64,000 bases of DNA, taken from the NCBI GenBank assembly GCA_031769625.1, contig JAUIMM010001599.1:864776-928775 (forward strand). The letters are read 5' to 3'. Shown piece after piece: positions 23,092 to 32,902 of the stretch (position 1 is its first letter; every line of letters begins with the position of its first letter). The notes beneath the pieces are model-generated. The model was not told where the DNA came from. It saw nothing but the letters and a program-made list of their open reading frames with translations, and ran no database searches. The translations under genes and the position numbers were made by a program. This DNA comes from Taudactylus pleione (lineage: Eukaryota > Chordata > Amphibia > Anura > Myobatrachidae).

Positions 23092-23505
23092 TTTCTAATT
23101 AATTTGTAGCCATTGGCATAAAAATGTATAATACTTTTAGTTACAGTATATCATATAAAATAGCACAATTATATATAATTACACCTCAATTTGGGAACAA
23201 TGTGATTTGGTTCAGGGATCAGGAAACCTTAGCATTACTTTGAAAATGCAAAAAAGGAAATGTATTATACATGATAATACTCCTGTAAAATGATGAATCA
23301 AATATGTCTGCCTGTTACAAATGATTCCACACATTTGTAGAAAGATTAGTCAGTTCTGCTGCTAAAGGAGTACAGATGTAAATATTTCTAGAGTTAAAGG
23401 AACAGTAGCCCCACTTTTATTTTGGCTTAAGTGGACCTAACACAGATAACTATGAGACATACAGGGCTGGCACTACTAAAGGTGAACCCAGAGGGATCAG
23501 TATGA
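23092..23505. other. No feature recognised
   Basis: AT-rich sequence without open frames of interest. Confidence 0.4.
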
Positions 23506-23507
23506 AA

Positions 23508-24113
23508 TACCGCCGGACGCATGCCTGGTGGTTCGAATCCTGACGCTGGAAGACCAGCAGTGAAGATCCTGACAGGAAAGTATTTTTACTATTCACTAAC
23601 CTAACCCCCCCTCCCTAACCCTCTCTTAGGGGTGCCTAACCCTAACCCCCCCTTCCCAGCAGCCTAAACCTAAGTCTCCCGGGGGGGGGGCCTAACCCCC
23701 ACCCCCTCCCTAACCCTCTCTTAGGGGTGCCTAACCCTAACCCCCCCCTGTAAGTCCTAAACCTAACCCCCCTTCCCAGCAGCCTAAACCTAACTCTCCC
23801 GGGGGGTGCCTAACCCTAACCTCCCCCCCGGAGGTGCTTAACCATAATCCCCCCATCCCCTAGCCTAGCCCTCCCGGGGGGTGCCTGCACCCTAAATCCA
23901 TTCGGGAGCCCCTAACCTAACCCACCCCCCCCCGAGGCTGTCCGCGCCCGGCTTACCTTTGATCGGTATGCCGGGCGTCAGGCTCCCGGCGTAGGTAAAA
24001 TGACAGGCGTTGGGATATCAACGCCTGTCATTAGACCCTTGCCGGAATTAGACAGTCGGGATGCCGACGGTTGGCATTTAGACCGTCGGCATCCCGACTG
24101 CATACCGAACCTA
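23508..24113. mobile_element. CCGGC element with CCCTAAC core and end hairpins
   Basis: The core (23600-23930) is degenerate CCTAACCCTAACCCCCC. The right end carries two perfect hairpins: 23999-24032 (TGACAGGCGTTG) and 24053-24100 (18-bp stem CAGTCGGGATGCCGACGG). The element at 25558-25980 has the same 24053-type hairpin at its left end, in the opposite orientation. Confidence 0.65.
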
Positions 24114-24115
24114 GG

Positions 24116-24944
24116 TAGTTGCCTAATTCATCATGGTTTAGGGGGCATTTAAAACACTGAATGTGACATTATGTCACACATAAATAGACAAGCGCTGAAT
24201 AAGCTGTTTAAAGCAGATGTTCCATACTCCGCCATTACAGTGGATATCCTTAAAACCTGGACTTTAATGGTAGAGTTTGGGAACCTCTGGTCTAAAATAA
24301 AAAAATTCAATCTGCTTTGTTGTGAGACACAAATGGTTCTGCCTTTCAGGCTTTATGTACGATGGAAGCTTTAAGTTAAGAAACCTGCAAATAGTACAGG
24401 ATATTTAAGGGACCCAAAACATGGCTTAAAGTTTTGGATGTTATATGTTCGTTTTGCAATAAGATTTTTTTTCTATTGCAAGTTTAAACTTAAATATATG
24501 TCCATGCTATTATACTATTTTCAAAGCTATTAGATTAGTTAAATAGTGTATAGAGATGATTTCACTGTTCTAACCAAGCTATTAGTATTTTGATGGAAGA
24601 GATTTTCCATTTTCACTTATTTTAGATTTCAAATATTCAAGTGCCCTCTACTGTTAATTGTGAAAATTGCAATAATCATTGACTGATTTGTTTCTTCAGA
24701 TATATTATTACAGTTATGGTTTCATTTTATTATTAGGCTGTATGACTGTGAATAGCTTTTTCCTTTTTCCCTTACATTCATAATAAAATATACTGTTGTT
24801 TGTAAGAATTACATCTCCAAAGTATAGAAGCTGTGTTGACTTGTTGCATTCGCCTCCTTTAACTTGTCAAAGACTTTTTCTTGGTGGGGAGCTGAATCTT
24901 CTGTGCCTATGGTGAAACTTGGTGGACCTCAAGGTATAGGGTCT
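24116..24944. other. No feature recognised
   Basis: AT-rich sequence with no gene or repeat boundary seen. Confidence 0.4.
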
Positions 24945-25035
24945 GCCAGAAGCAGTGGCAGAACTTGTGAGTGGTGGGCCCAGGTGCAAAATTTGCTTTG
25001 GGCCCCCCCTCCTCCGTCCTACTCCAAGTTTAAAG

Positions 25036-25430
25036 TGCAGTGGGTGACAAAGAGAGGTAGAGGGTGACAGGGAGAGGCAAGAAGTAGACAAAGAGAGGCA
25101 AGAAGGTGACAAGGGGAGGGTGACAGGGAGAAGCAGTGGGTGACAGGCAGAGATAACAGGTAGTGGGTGACAGGGAGAGGGAAGAGGCAGTGGGTGACAG
25201 GCCATGGGTTACAGGGAAAAGCAGTGGGTGACAGGGAAAGGTGACCGGCAGTGGGTGACAGGGGAGAGGGTGAGAGGTGACAGGGAGAAGCAGCGGGTGA
25301 CAGAGAGGGGGAGAGGGTGACAGGGATAGTTGACAGGCAGTGGGTGAAAGGGAGAGGGGATAAGCAGTGGGTGACACTGAAAAGGTGACAGGCAGTGTGT
25401 GACGGAGAGGGGAGACGCAGTGGGTGCCCG
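25036..25430. repeat. GCAGTGGGTGACAGGGA minisatellite
   Basis: Units of variable length built on GTGACAGGGAGA and GCAGTGGGTGACAGG. The overlapping minus-strand frames are Pro/Ser/His-rich repeat translations. Confidence 0.85.
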
Positions 25431-25557
25431 ACATTATACCACACTGTAGTCCTCACACATTATGCCACCTGCAGTCCCCACATATTATGCCACCTCTAGT
25501 GCCCACACATTATGCTACACTGTAGTCCCAACACATTATGCCATCTATAGTGCCCAC

Positions 25558-25980
25558 GGTATGCAGTCGGGATGCCGATGGTCTAAATGCCGACCGTCGG
25601 CATCCCAACTGTCTAATCCCGGCAAGGGTCTAATGACAAGCGTCCGGCATCCTGATCGGAACTAAGCCGGGCGCCGGGCATGGATAGCTGCGGGGGGAGG
25701 GTTAGGTTAGGGGCTCCCAGGGGGGACTTGGGGTTAGGCACCCCACCAGGAGGGTTAGGCTAGGGGAAGGGAGGGTTAGGCTGCAGGGAAGGGGGGTTAG
25801 CTAAAGGCATGTAGAGGGGGGCTAGGGTTAGGCACTTGGGGGGAAGGTTAGGGTTAAGCACCCCTAAGGGAGGATTAGGGTAAGAAAGGTTAGCGATACT
25901 TCATTATTTTACGATCGGGATTTTCACACTTGCCGGGCTGCCGCTGTCGGGATTTGAACCGCCGGCCATGCTGATTCCGT
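25558..25980. mobile_element. CCGGC element with TTAGGG core, nested in hAT
   Basis: It begins GGTATGCAGTCGGGATGCCG, the hairpin found reversed at 24053-24100. It has GGGTTAGGTTAGGGG-type core sequence and ends in TTTGAACCGCCGGCCATGC. It interrupts the hAT copy, so it inserted later. Confidence 0.65.
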
Positions 25981-26369
25981 GTCCACACAGTGTACTCACC
26001 AGCAGCATCCACAGGCAGCCGGCAGAGCAGCAGTCACAGCCTCACAATGAGTCACACCCATGACGCTGCGCTGGGTCAGAGGAGCATGTGATGGGCTCCT
26101 TCAATCAGAACTCAGCACATGCTCCTCTGACCCCACTACAGAGACTACTGGGATTTATTACCCAGTAGTGCACTGTAGTGCTGAGCCTGACTGCACTGTA
26201 CTTAGGTCCCCTGCGTGAAGCTGCCGGCCGAGTCAGTCACAGCCTTGATGACTGCCTGGCAAGCAGCTGCATTGCACCTGCCATACAGGCAGTGTGGACC
26301 CCTATATTGCGGCAAGTCCCAGTGCAGTGCACCAGCTGCACCGCCGGTAGTTCCACCCCTGGCCAGAAG

Positions 26370-27120
26370 CCTTGTGGTTAAGGTGAATCGAAGAGCTTGG
26401 ACTAAATTAACTAAGCGTCGGGTTTTAAATCCCAACGATTTAGCTGCAGTTTACCAGCAGTATTGCTTTTGGCAGATTAACAAATTTACTAAACTCAAAC
26501 CTGCTGCAAAACTGAGAAAATACACTTTAGAAAAGAATATGAAATGATTATCAGTGTTTTTTCCATTCTAACTTGAGAAACCCCAGTTTTACTACGTAGC
26601 AAGTTTCAAACCCGCCCTTAGTACAATCAGCGGGATGTGTAGGGGATGCCGGTGCTCAGGATCAGTGGCGGGCTGGGCCGGGGGGCAGGGTGCCATCTGC
26701 CCCCGGGCCGGTACAATTCTAGTGTGTCAGGGCCGGCAGGCAGGCAGAGGATGCGATGCTACGGCTCCCTGCTACTGCCCAGAGAGAGAGCCGATTCAAG
26801 TAACAGGGGCTAACACAAAATGGCTGCCCCCATATCAGGCTACAAAAAGATGGCCGCTGTAGACCAATGGGGAGCCAAGTTTCCCTACCCACAATTCGAA
26901 GAGGCTGTAGAATGAGAAAGGGGGCGTGACCTATTGGGGGAGTGGGAAGAGTCTAAAGAGGAGCTGTTTATCACACCCATGGAGGAGAGAGGGCAGAGAT
27001 GAGGAGTGCCTGCTTCCTGTCTTCTACACCCATGTCAGGTAAGTGAAGGGTGTTCACAGTGGCATAAACTTTGTGTTGTTTTGTTATTTAAAATATGTGT
27101 GCGCTGACTAAGTGTGACTG
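26370..27120. other. No gene; isolated hAT-like terminus
   Basis: CAGTGGCGGGCTGGGCC at 26663 looks like a hAT left end, but no matching right end was found. The frame running out of the preceding hAT end (26215-26547) has no recognisable domain. Confidence 0.4.
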
Positions 27121-27142
27121 TATGGGTGTGTGTGCTGACTAA

Positions 27143-27691
27143 GGCCCTCATTCAGAGCCGTACGCTCTGAGCAGAGCGCACGCTCTGAATGAGGGCCGCC
27201 CTCCATAATTCTGGAGCGTCCTCCTGGACGCTCGTATAGCTGTGGGTCACCACCCACAGCCTATACGAGCGTGCAGTTTAATGGCCGCGATGGTCGTGAC
27301 CATCGCGACCATCGAAACTGCGAGCCGGAGCCTGCGGTTGAGGTTTTCAACCGCAAGGCCCGGAGTGATTTTGGCTCTATCAGAGCCAAAATCACTCCCA
27401 CTGACATCACTAGTGATGTCAGTGGGCCGGCTTCTGACGGTTGGCGTTCCCTTGGGAACGCCCCCGTCAGGGAGGCATGCCCCCGGCACGCCCACCAAAG
27501 AGGGTGTGCTGTCAATCAACATCGACAGCACGCCCCCTTTGATCAGACACAACGAGCGAAGGACTTTCCTTCGCTCGTCGCGTCTGGCGCATGCGGACGA
27601 CGGAGCTCCCGCCGTCGTGCGCATGCGCAGTGCACAACATCGAGCCACTTGCGAGCGGACAGCCGCTTGCGAGTGGGTCTGAATCAGGCCC
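27143..27691 (-). mobile_element. Palindrome-chain MITE, family A, TSD TAA
   Basis: GGCCCTCATTCAGAGC to GTCTGAATCAGGCCC, with TAA at 27140-27142 and 27692-27694. It is 549 bp, in reverse orientation to 29438-29967, with all modules present. It is close to the copy at 28865-29413 (same length and orientation), so one of the two may derive from local duplication. Confidence 0.9.
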
Positions 27692-27733
27692 TAAGTGTGA
27701 CTGTGTGTGTGTGTGTGTGTGTGTGCTGACTAA

Positions 27734-28252
27734 GGACCTCACTCAGTGGCGGTCGGAGGATGCAAGCGGTCGCTCAGAAACTGGGCGGCCGCTTGCATCC
27801 TGACCGCCCGCCTCTGTTTCGGTCGTTAGGCTGTGGGTTTACACCCACAGCTCTAACGACCGCTCGGGTGATGGTCGCGATGGTCAGAGACCATCGCGAC
27901 CATCGGGGCTTACGACGAGACCCTAGGGTAGGGTCTCACTTGTCGTAAGCCCTGGAGAGCTTCCGGCTCTGTCAGAGCCGGAAGCTCTCCACTGACATCA
28001 CTTGTGATGTCAGTGGGGCCTCCCCCAAACGGTAGGCGTTCCCATGGGAACGCCTCCATTTGGGCTGCCACCCCCCGACCCGCCTTCCAAACGGGACGAG
28101 CTGTCAATCAACATCAACAGCTCGCCCCCTTTGGAAAGAGACCCGCTACGACCAGCGCTGTCGGTCGTAGCGGGTCTCGCGCATGCGCACGAGGGAGCCA
28201 GCTCCCGCGTGCGCATGCGCATTGGCCAAACGGCCGCCTCTGAATAAGGTCC
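27734..28252 (-). mobile_element. Palindrome-chain MITE, family B, TSD TAA
   Basis: GGACCTCACTCAG to CTGAATAAGGTCC, with TAA at 27731-27733 and 28253-28255. Hairpins in order: GGCGGTCGGAGGATGCAAGC; CGGTCGTTAGGCTGTGGGT; GATGGTCGCGATGGTC; GGGGCTTACGACGAGACC; GAGAGCTTCCGGCTCTG (27954-27990); ACTGACATCAC; GGCGTTCCC; CGAGCTGTC (28087-28134); GAGACCCGCTACGACC; GCGCATGCGCACG. The order parallels family A with different stem sequences. Confidence 0.9.
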
Positions 28253-28311
28253 TAAGTGTGACTGTGTGTGTGTGGGCTAAGTGTGACTGTGTGTGTGTGT
28301 GTGCTGACTAA

Positions 28312-28803
28312 GGGTCTCGTTCAGACCGGCTCGCAAGCGCTTGAGCGCTCGCAAGCGGGTTGATGTTGTGCCCTGCGCACGTGCACGATTCTCTTGCTCC
28401 GGGGCTCGCTACAAACGGGGCGGCTGTCGATGGTGACCGACAGCTTGCCCAGTTTGGTAGGCGGGCCGGGGGGGTGGCTGGCCAAACTGAGGCGTTCCCA
28501 TGCGAACGCCTGCCGTTTGGGGCGGCCCCGCTTACATCACGAGTGATGTCAGTGGAGAGCTTCCGGCTCTGTTAGGGCCGAAAGCTCTCTGGGGCTTGCG
28601 GCAGACGAGACCCTACCTCAAGGGTCTCGTCGCAAGCCCCAATGGTCGCGATGGTCTCGACCATCGCGTCCATCTGGTCACTCGCTAAAGCTGTGGGTGG
28701 TAACACAACTTAGCGAGCGGCCAGGAGGCCGTCAAAAAAAAAATGCGGCCGCCCTCATTCAGAGCGAGCGCTCGCATTTTGCGAGCGACTCTGAATGAGG
28801 TCC
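28312..28803 (+). mobile_element. Palindrome-chain MITE, family C, TSD TAA
   Basis: GGGTCTCGTTCAGACC to ACTCTGAATGAGGTCC, with TAA at 28309-28311 and 28804-28806. It is 492 bp. Modules include GGCTCGCAAGCGC, GACAGCTTGCCC, GGCGTTCCC, ACATCACGAGTGATGT, GAGAGCTTCCGGCTCTG, GGGGCTTGCGGC, GATGGTCGCGATGGTC and CGCTAAAGCTGTGGGT. Several stems carry mismatches. The GCATGCGC module is reduced. Confidence 0.88.
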
Positions 28804-28864
28804 TAAGTGTGACTGTGTGTGTATGTGTGTGTTGACTAAGTGTGACTGTATGTGTGCTGACTAA

Positions 28865-29413
28865 GGCCCTCATTCAGAGCCGTACGCTCTGAGCAGAGCG
28901 CACGCTCTGAATGAGGGCCGCCCTCCATAATTCTGGAGCGTCCTCCTGGACGCTCGTATAGCTGTGGGTCACCACCCACAGCCTATACGAGCGTGCAGTT
29001 TGATGGCCGCAATGGTCGTGACCATCGCGACCATCGAAACTGCGAGCCGGAGCCTGCGGTTGAGTTTTTCAACCGCAAGGCCCGGAGTGATTTTGGCTCT
29101 ATCAGAGCCAAAATCACTCCCACTGACATCACTAGTGATGTCAGTGGGCCGGCTTCTGACGGTAGGCGTTCCCTTGGGAATGCCCCCGTCAGGGAGGCAC
29201 GCCGCCGGCACGCCCACCAAAGGGGGCGTGCTGTCAATCAACATCGACAGCACGCCCCCTTTGATCAGACACAACGAGCGAAGGACTTTCCTTCGCTCGT
29301 CGCGTCTGGCGCATGCGCACAATGGAGCTCCCGCCGTCGTGCGCGTGCGCAGTGCACAACATCGACCCACTTGCGAGCAGACAGCCGCTTGCAAGTGGGT
29401 CTGAATCAGGCCC
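28865..29413 (-). mobile_element. Palindrome-chain MITE, family A, TSD TAA
   Basis: GGCCCTCATTCAGAGC to GTCTGAATCAGGCCC, with TAA at 28862-28864 and 29414-29416. It is 549 bp and differs from 27143-27691 at roughly ten positions by eye. Module arms used for comparison: 29086-29118 (GATTTTGGCTCT) and 29218-29263 (GGGCGTGCTGTC). Confidence 0.9.
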
Positions 29414-29437
29414 TAAGTGTGACTGTGTGCAGACTAA

Positions 29438-29967
29438 GGGCCTGATTCAGACCCACTCGCAAGCGGCTGTCCGCTCGCAAGTGGGTCGATGTTGTGCACT
29501 GAGCATGCGCACGACGGCGGGAGCTCCGTCGTGCGCATGCGCCAGACGCGACGAGCGAAGGACTTTCCCTCGCTCGTTGTGTCTGATCAAAGGGGGCGTG
29601 CTGTCGATGTTGATTGACAGCACGCCCCCTTTGGTGGGCGTGCCGGGGGCGTTCCCAAGGGAACGCCTACCGTCAGAAGCCGGCCCACTGACATCACTAG
29701 TGATGTCAGTGGGAGTGATTTTGGCTCTGATAGAGCCAAAATCACTTCGGGCCTTGCGGTTGAAAAACTCAACCGCAGGCTCCGGCTCGCAGTGGCGATG
29801 GTCTCGATGGTCAAGACCATCGCGGCCATCAAACTGCACGCTCATATAGGCTGTGGGTGGTGACCCACAGCTATACGAGCGTCCAGGAGGACGCTCCATA
29901 ATTATGGAGGGCGGCCCTCATTCAGAGCGTGCGCTCTGCTCAGAGCGTACGGCTCTGAATGAGGGCC
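29438..29967 (+). mobile_element. Palindrome-chain MITE, family A reference copy, TSD TAA
   Basis: 530 bp with TAA at 29435-29437 and 29968-29970. Consecutive hairpins: 29451-29486; 29503-29540; 29545-29583; 29588-29633 (18-bp perfect stem); 29648-29667; 29684-29713 (30-bp perfect palindrome); 29714-29746 (15-bp stem, 3-base loop); 29755-29777; 29797-29830; 29840-29880; 29877-29896; 29894-29909; 29913-29967. Almost no base lies outside a hairpin. There is no protein-coding capacity; both-strand open frames mirror each other because of the symmetry. The 3-bp TAA duplication suggests PIF/Harbinger-type mobilisation in trans. Confidence 0.93.
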
Positions 29968-30042
29968 TAAGTGTGACTGTGCAGTCTAAGTGTGACTGTA
30001 TGTGACTGTGTGCAGACTACGTGTGACTGTGTGCAGACTAAG

Positions 30043-30888
30043 AGGGGTATTTAATATAAAATATTAACTTCACTGTCGAAGTTAACGTTTCATATCGGAG
30101 TTTTTACCTGCGTTAAAGTATCGGGCGCGCTCCCGCTTATTCAATATAAGATTAACGAAAACGGGAAACTCCGAAGTTGGATTTGCGTAAAGTTACAAAT
30201 TTTTCCTTAAGAAAATTGTAAGACCCCCCTAAAGTTGTAAAAACATGGGGGATCACTATGGGTACTCCCGTTTTAGCCTTTAATTGAAAGTCGGGGATTT
30301 AAATAGCCGCAGCAGGTGTTTTTTTCCCGACATTGAAGAAGTGATGCAGAAGAGCACTTAGTTGACTTTTTTCGTTTTTTTAAGTGGTCCCATCAAATTT
30401 GGGGTACATGAAAATGGGTGCTAGCATATTTTTATGTCCCTAAAGTAAGTTTTTAAAAATTCTGCATTTGTGCACCTGCCGCTATAATTCTATTCTTCAA
30501 AACACCTGCCGCATACATGCAGAATAGCCCTGAACCTATTTCCCTATTCTTAAACAATTTTTTTTTTTCACCCCAATTTTTAAATAATTTTTTTGGGGTG
30601 TCCCTATTTTTTTTTTAAAACTTTTTTTGACACAGTTCTTTTTTAAATGTCATTCCCAGGGGTGCAGGCTATTTTTTTTAAGCCTGCACCCCTAAACCCC
30701 AATTCTGCACTTTTTTTCGACACCTATTCAATGGTGAAAAGTTATCCCCGTTTTTTATCAAAGACTTTTCAAAACTGCGATAAGTCTTTGAAATTGAATA
30801 CGGTGTAAAAGTCAAACCTGCGATAATGACGTCAAAAGTGCGATATTAACGCAAAAACGATGTCATCGCTCCCATATTGAATACCCCT
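30043..30888 (+). mobile_element. MITE with AGGGGTATT(T/C)AATAT termini
   Basis: AGGGGTATTTAATAT at the left and ATATTGAATACCCCT at the right are inverted. The 846-bp interior is T-rich with several poly-T tracts and no coding region. It lies in the same minisatellite as the TAA elements, but I could not assign its target duplication. Confidence 0.75.
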
Positions 30889-30913
30889 GTATGTGTGACT
30901 GTGTGCAGACTAA

Positions 30914-31264
30914 GGGCCTGATTCAGACCCACTCGCAAGCGGCTGTCCGCTCGCAAGTGGGTCGATGTTGTGCACTGCGCATGCGCACGACGGCGGGAGC
31001 TCCGTCGTGCGCATGCGCCAGACGCGACGAGCGAAGGACTTTCCTTCGCTCGTTGTGTCTGATCAAAGGGGGCGTGCTCCGGCTCGCAGTGGCGATGGTC
31101 GCGATGGTCAAGACCATCGCGGCCATCAAACTGCACGCTCGTATAGGCTGTGGGTGGTGACCCACAGCTATACGAGCGTCCAGGAGGACGCTCCATAATT
31201 ATGGAGGGCGGCCCTCATTCAGAGCGTGCGCTCTGCTCAGAGCGTACGGCTCTGAATGAGGGCC
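30914..31264 (+). mobile_element. Palindrome-chain MITE, internally deleted, TSD TAA
   Basis: It has the same ends as 29438-29967 with TAA at 30911-30913 and 31265-31267, but is only 351 bp. GGGGGCGTGCT is joined directly to CCGGCTCGCAGTGG, removing about 179 bp from the GGGCGTGCTGTC loop through the GCGGTTGA hairpin. The modules on both sides are intact. Confidence 0.9.
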
Positions 31265-31340
31265 TAAGTGTGACTGTATGTGACTGTGTGCAGACTAAGT
31301 GTGACTGTGTGCGATTGTGTGTGTATAATATATATATATT

Positions 31341-32265
31341 TATAATCTGTGTGTGGTCGAAGTAGACATTTTGAAGTGGTGTTATGTAAATATCAGGGGG
31401 GCTTTACTTAGGCAGGCCCAAATCCTGAGCCCCCTGATATTTCCATACCCCCACGTCCTCTTAAACACAGCACACATTCCCTCACAGTCACAGCACACCA
31501 CACACCATAGCTCATAGCATACTTCACACCACAGCACACTGCCCACCTCCGCCTGTTCTGCTCTGGTGACCGGGGTCGCGACGCTCTCTTCCCAGGGCCC
31601 TTCCCCAATCTTTCTCCTTGGTGGTACTGGCATTTTGAATTCAGCGCCGGCTGTGAGCAAATGACAGCTCCGCGGACCGGCAGCCAATTGAGCGGCCACG
31701 TGGCCACTCCTGATTGGCTGCCGGTCCGTTAACCGTGATTGGCTCGCGGCCAGAGCCAAATTTAAACATGCAGCTGCTTGGTGACCGGTGCTGAGATGTG
31801 ATAGTCCCAGCCCCGGCCTCCCCTGATTGGCTGTTGCTCCGCGAGCCATGATTGATTCGTTGTCGGAGATAAATTTAAACAAGCCGAGAGCAGCTGCTTG
31901 TTGACCGGCACTGGGACAGTCCCATTGCCGGACGGGTGCCGAAGTGAAGTGACGGCATGACATACAATTTCATACCCACGCACTTCAAGCAATGTGTATA
32001 TATATATATATATATATATTATTTTTTTTTTGTCAGAAGGTGAAAAACAAGCACCTTATAGTGTAATATATTCAATGTCATTGAAGTAAATAAAGGTAAT
32101 TATGATGTGTACCATATAGGTTCAAACATCAGGCATGTAGTAGTTTACTGTGGTACACACCCCCAACATTACTGTCATGCCCGTTTTTAAAATTGCACTC
32201 GACGGTAGAAAAGCAGGGCCACTTGCTCTGATTTGCCCCCAGGCTGAAAGTTGCCAGCCAGCCCC
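31341..32265. repeat. CCAAT-rich direct and inverted repeats, no gene
   Basis: CCTGATTGGCTG and AAATTTAAACA blocks repeat with a spacing of about 130 bp (31708-31925). GGACCGGCAGCCAATTG and GATTGGCTGCCGGTCC form an inverted repeat centred on GGCCACGTGGCC (31673-31728). A (TA)n tract lies at 31996-32020. The minus-strand frames have no domain I recognise. Confidence 0.5.
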
Positions 32266-32556
32266 TGCTCAGGATACTGGCGGTCAGAATTCCGTCAGGG
32301 TTAGAATAATGACACTTGTCGGTCAGTATTCTAACCCTCCCCCTCTCCCTACACTAACCCCAACCATCCCTCCCCCGGGGCCTGACCCTAACCTCCCCCT
32401 TAGTGCCTAACCCTAATGCTAACCCTCCCCCTAACCCCGCTACTCACCTTCGGGATGCCAGCGCCGGGATTTTGACAGGTGTTGGGATTTCGGGGCCGAC
32501 ATTCTGACCGCAGGAATCCCCTCCATTGGCATTTTAACCGCATCCCCAATCACCCC
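32266..32556. mobile_element. Short GGGAT/CCGGC element with CCCTAAC core
   Basis: ACTGGCGGTCAGAATTCCG at the left, degenerate CTAACCCTCCCCC at 32330-32430, then CGGGATGCCAGCGCCGGGAT and TTTTAACCGCATCCCC at the right. Confidence 0.55.
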
Positions 32557-32902
32557 TGGGCTAAAGGCGGAAACCCCCAGAACTTTTGGTGCAAAGAAAA
32601 TTAATTATTAATAATAATTTTGTTGTTTACAGCTGTACTACTGGTCCCAGGAAGGCTGCTAGGGGATGTTTGGGATATGTGCAGGCTAACAAATCACAGC
32701 AGCATAGGGGTTTAGAAAAATCCCGGGCTTGACGGTCAGTTCTGTTTAGAATTACCTTTAGTAAGTACTGTATTTTAGCTTTAAAACTCACCGTCAATCT
32801 GTGGTAGGCTCTGAATGACACCAAAACCACCGCTTAGTAACTGCAGCCCCTTGTTTTCCCAGTGTTCTATGTGGTTGGGGACTAAAGTGGGACAGGAGAT
32901 AC
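32557..32902. other. No feature recognised
   Basis: No open frame of note and no repeat ends. Confidence 0.4.

Larger units (their letters stand above)
24953..26361 (+). mobile_element. hAT element, TSD GCCAGAAG, with nested insertion
   Basis: The termini CAGTGGCAGAACTTG and GGTAGTTCCACCCCTG are inverted. GCCAGAAG is duplicated at 24945-24952 and 26362-26369. Inside are a GTGACAGGGAGAGGCAGTGG minisatellite (25036-25430), a roughly 29-bp CACATTATGCCAC array (25435-25550) and the nested element 25558-25980. No transposase frame is visible. Confidence 0.88.
27121..31340. repeat. GTGTGACTGTGTG minisatellite used as insertion hotspot
   Basis: The linkers at 27121-27142, 27692-27733, 28253-28311, 28804-28864, 29414-29437, 29968-30042, 30889-30913 and 31265-31330 are all built from CTAAGTGTGACTGTGTG and GTGCTGACTAAG or GTGCAGACTAAG. 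Six palindrome-chain elements and one unrelated MITE lie between them. Confidence 0.85.

Noticed and set aside
26215..26547. 110-codon frame ending in a basic tail
   Set aside because: It crosses the right end of a hAT element into flanking DNA; no domain and no splice structure.
27040..27060. AGGTAAGTG splice-donor-like site suggesting a host exon
   Set aside because: No coding exon precedes it with a recognisable protein; the isolated motif is not sufficient.
27143..31200. Many Arg/Pro-rich open frames of 70-180 codons on both strands, similar between copies
   Set aside because: They arise from the inverted-repeat chains: the two strands are near-identical, so the same peptides appear on plus and minus. 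There are no domains, and copies are transposons.
27121..31340. Possible CRISPR-like array of spaced repeats
   Set aside because: The repeated blocks are 350-550-bp transposons with TSDs in a minisatellite; there are no short uniform repeats and spacers, no cas genes, and a vertebrate context.
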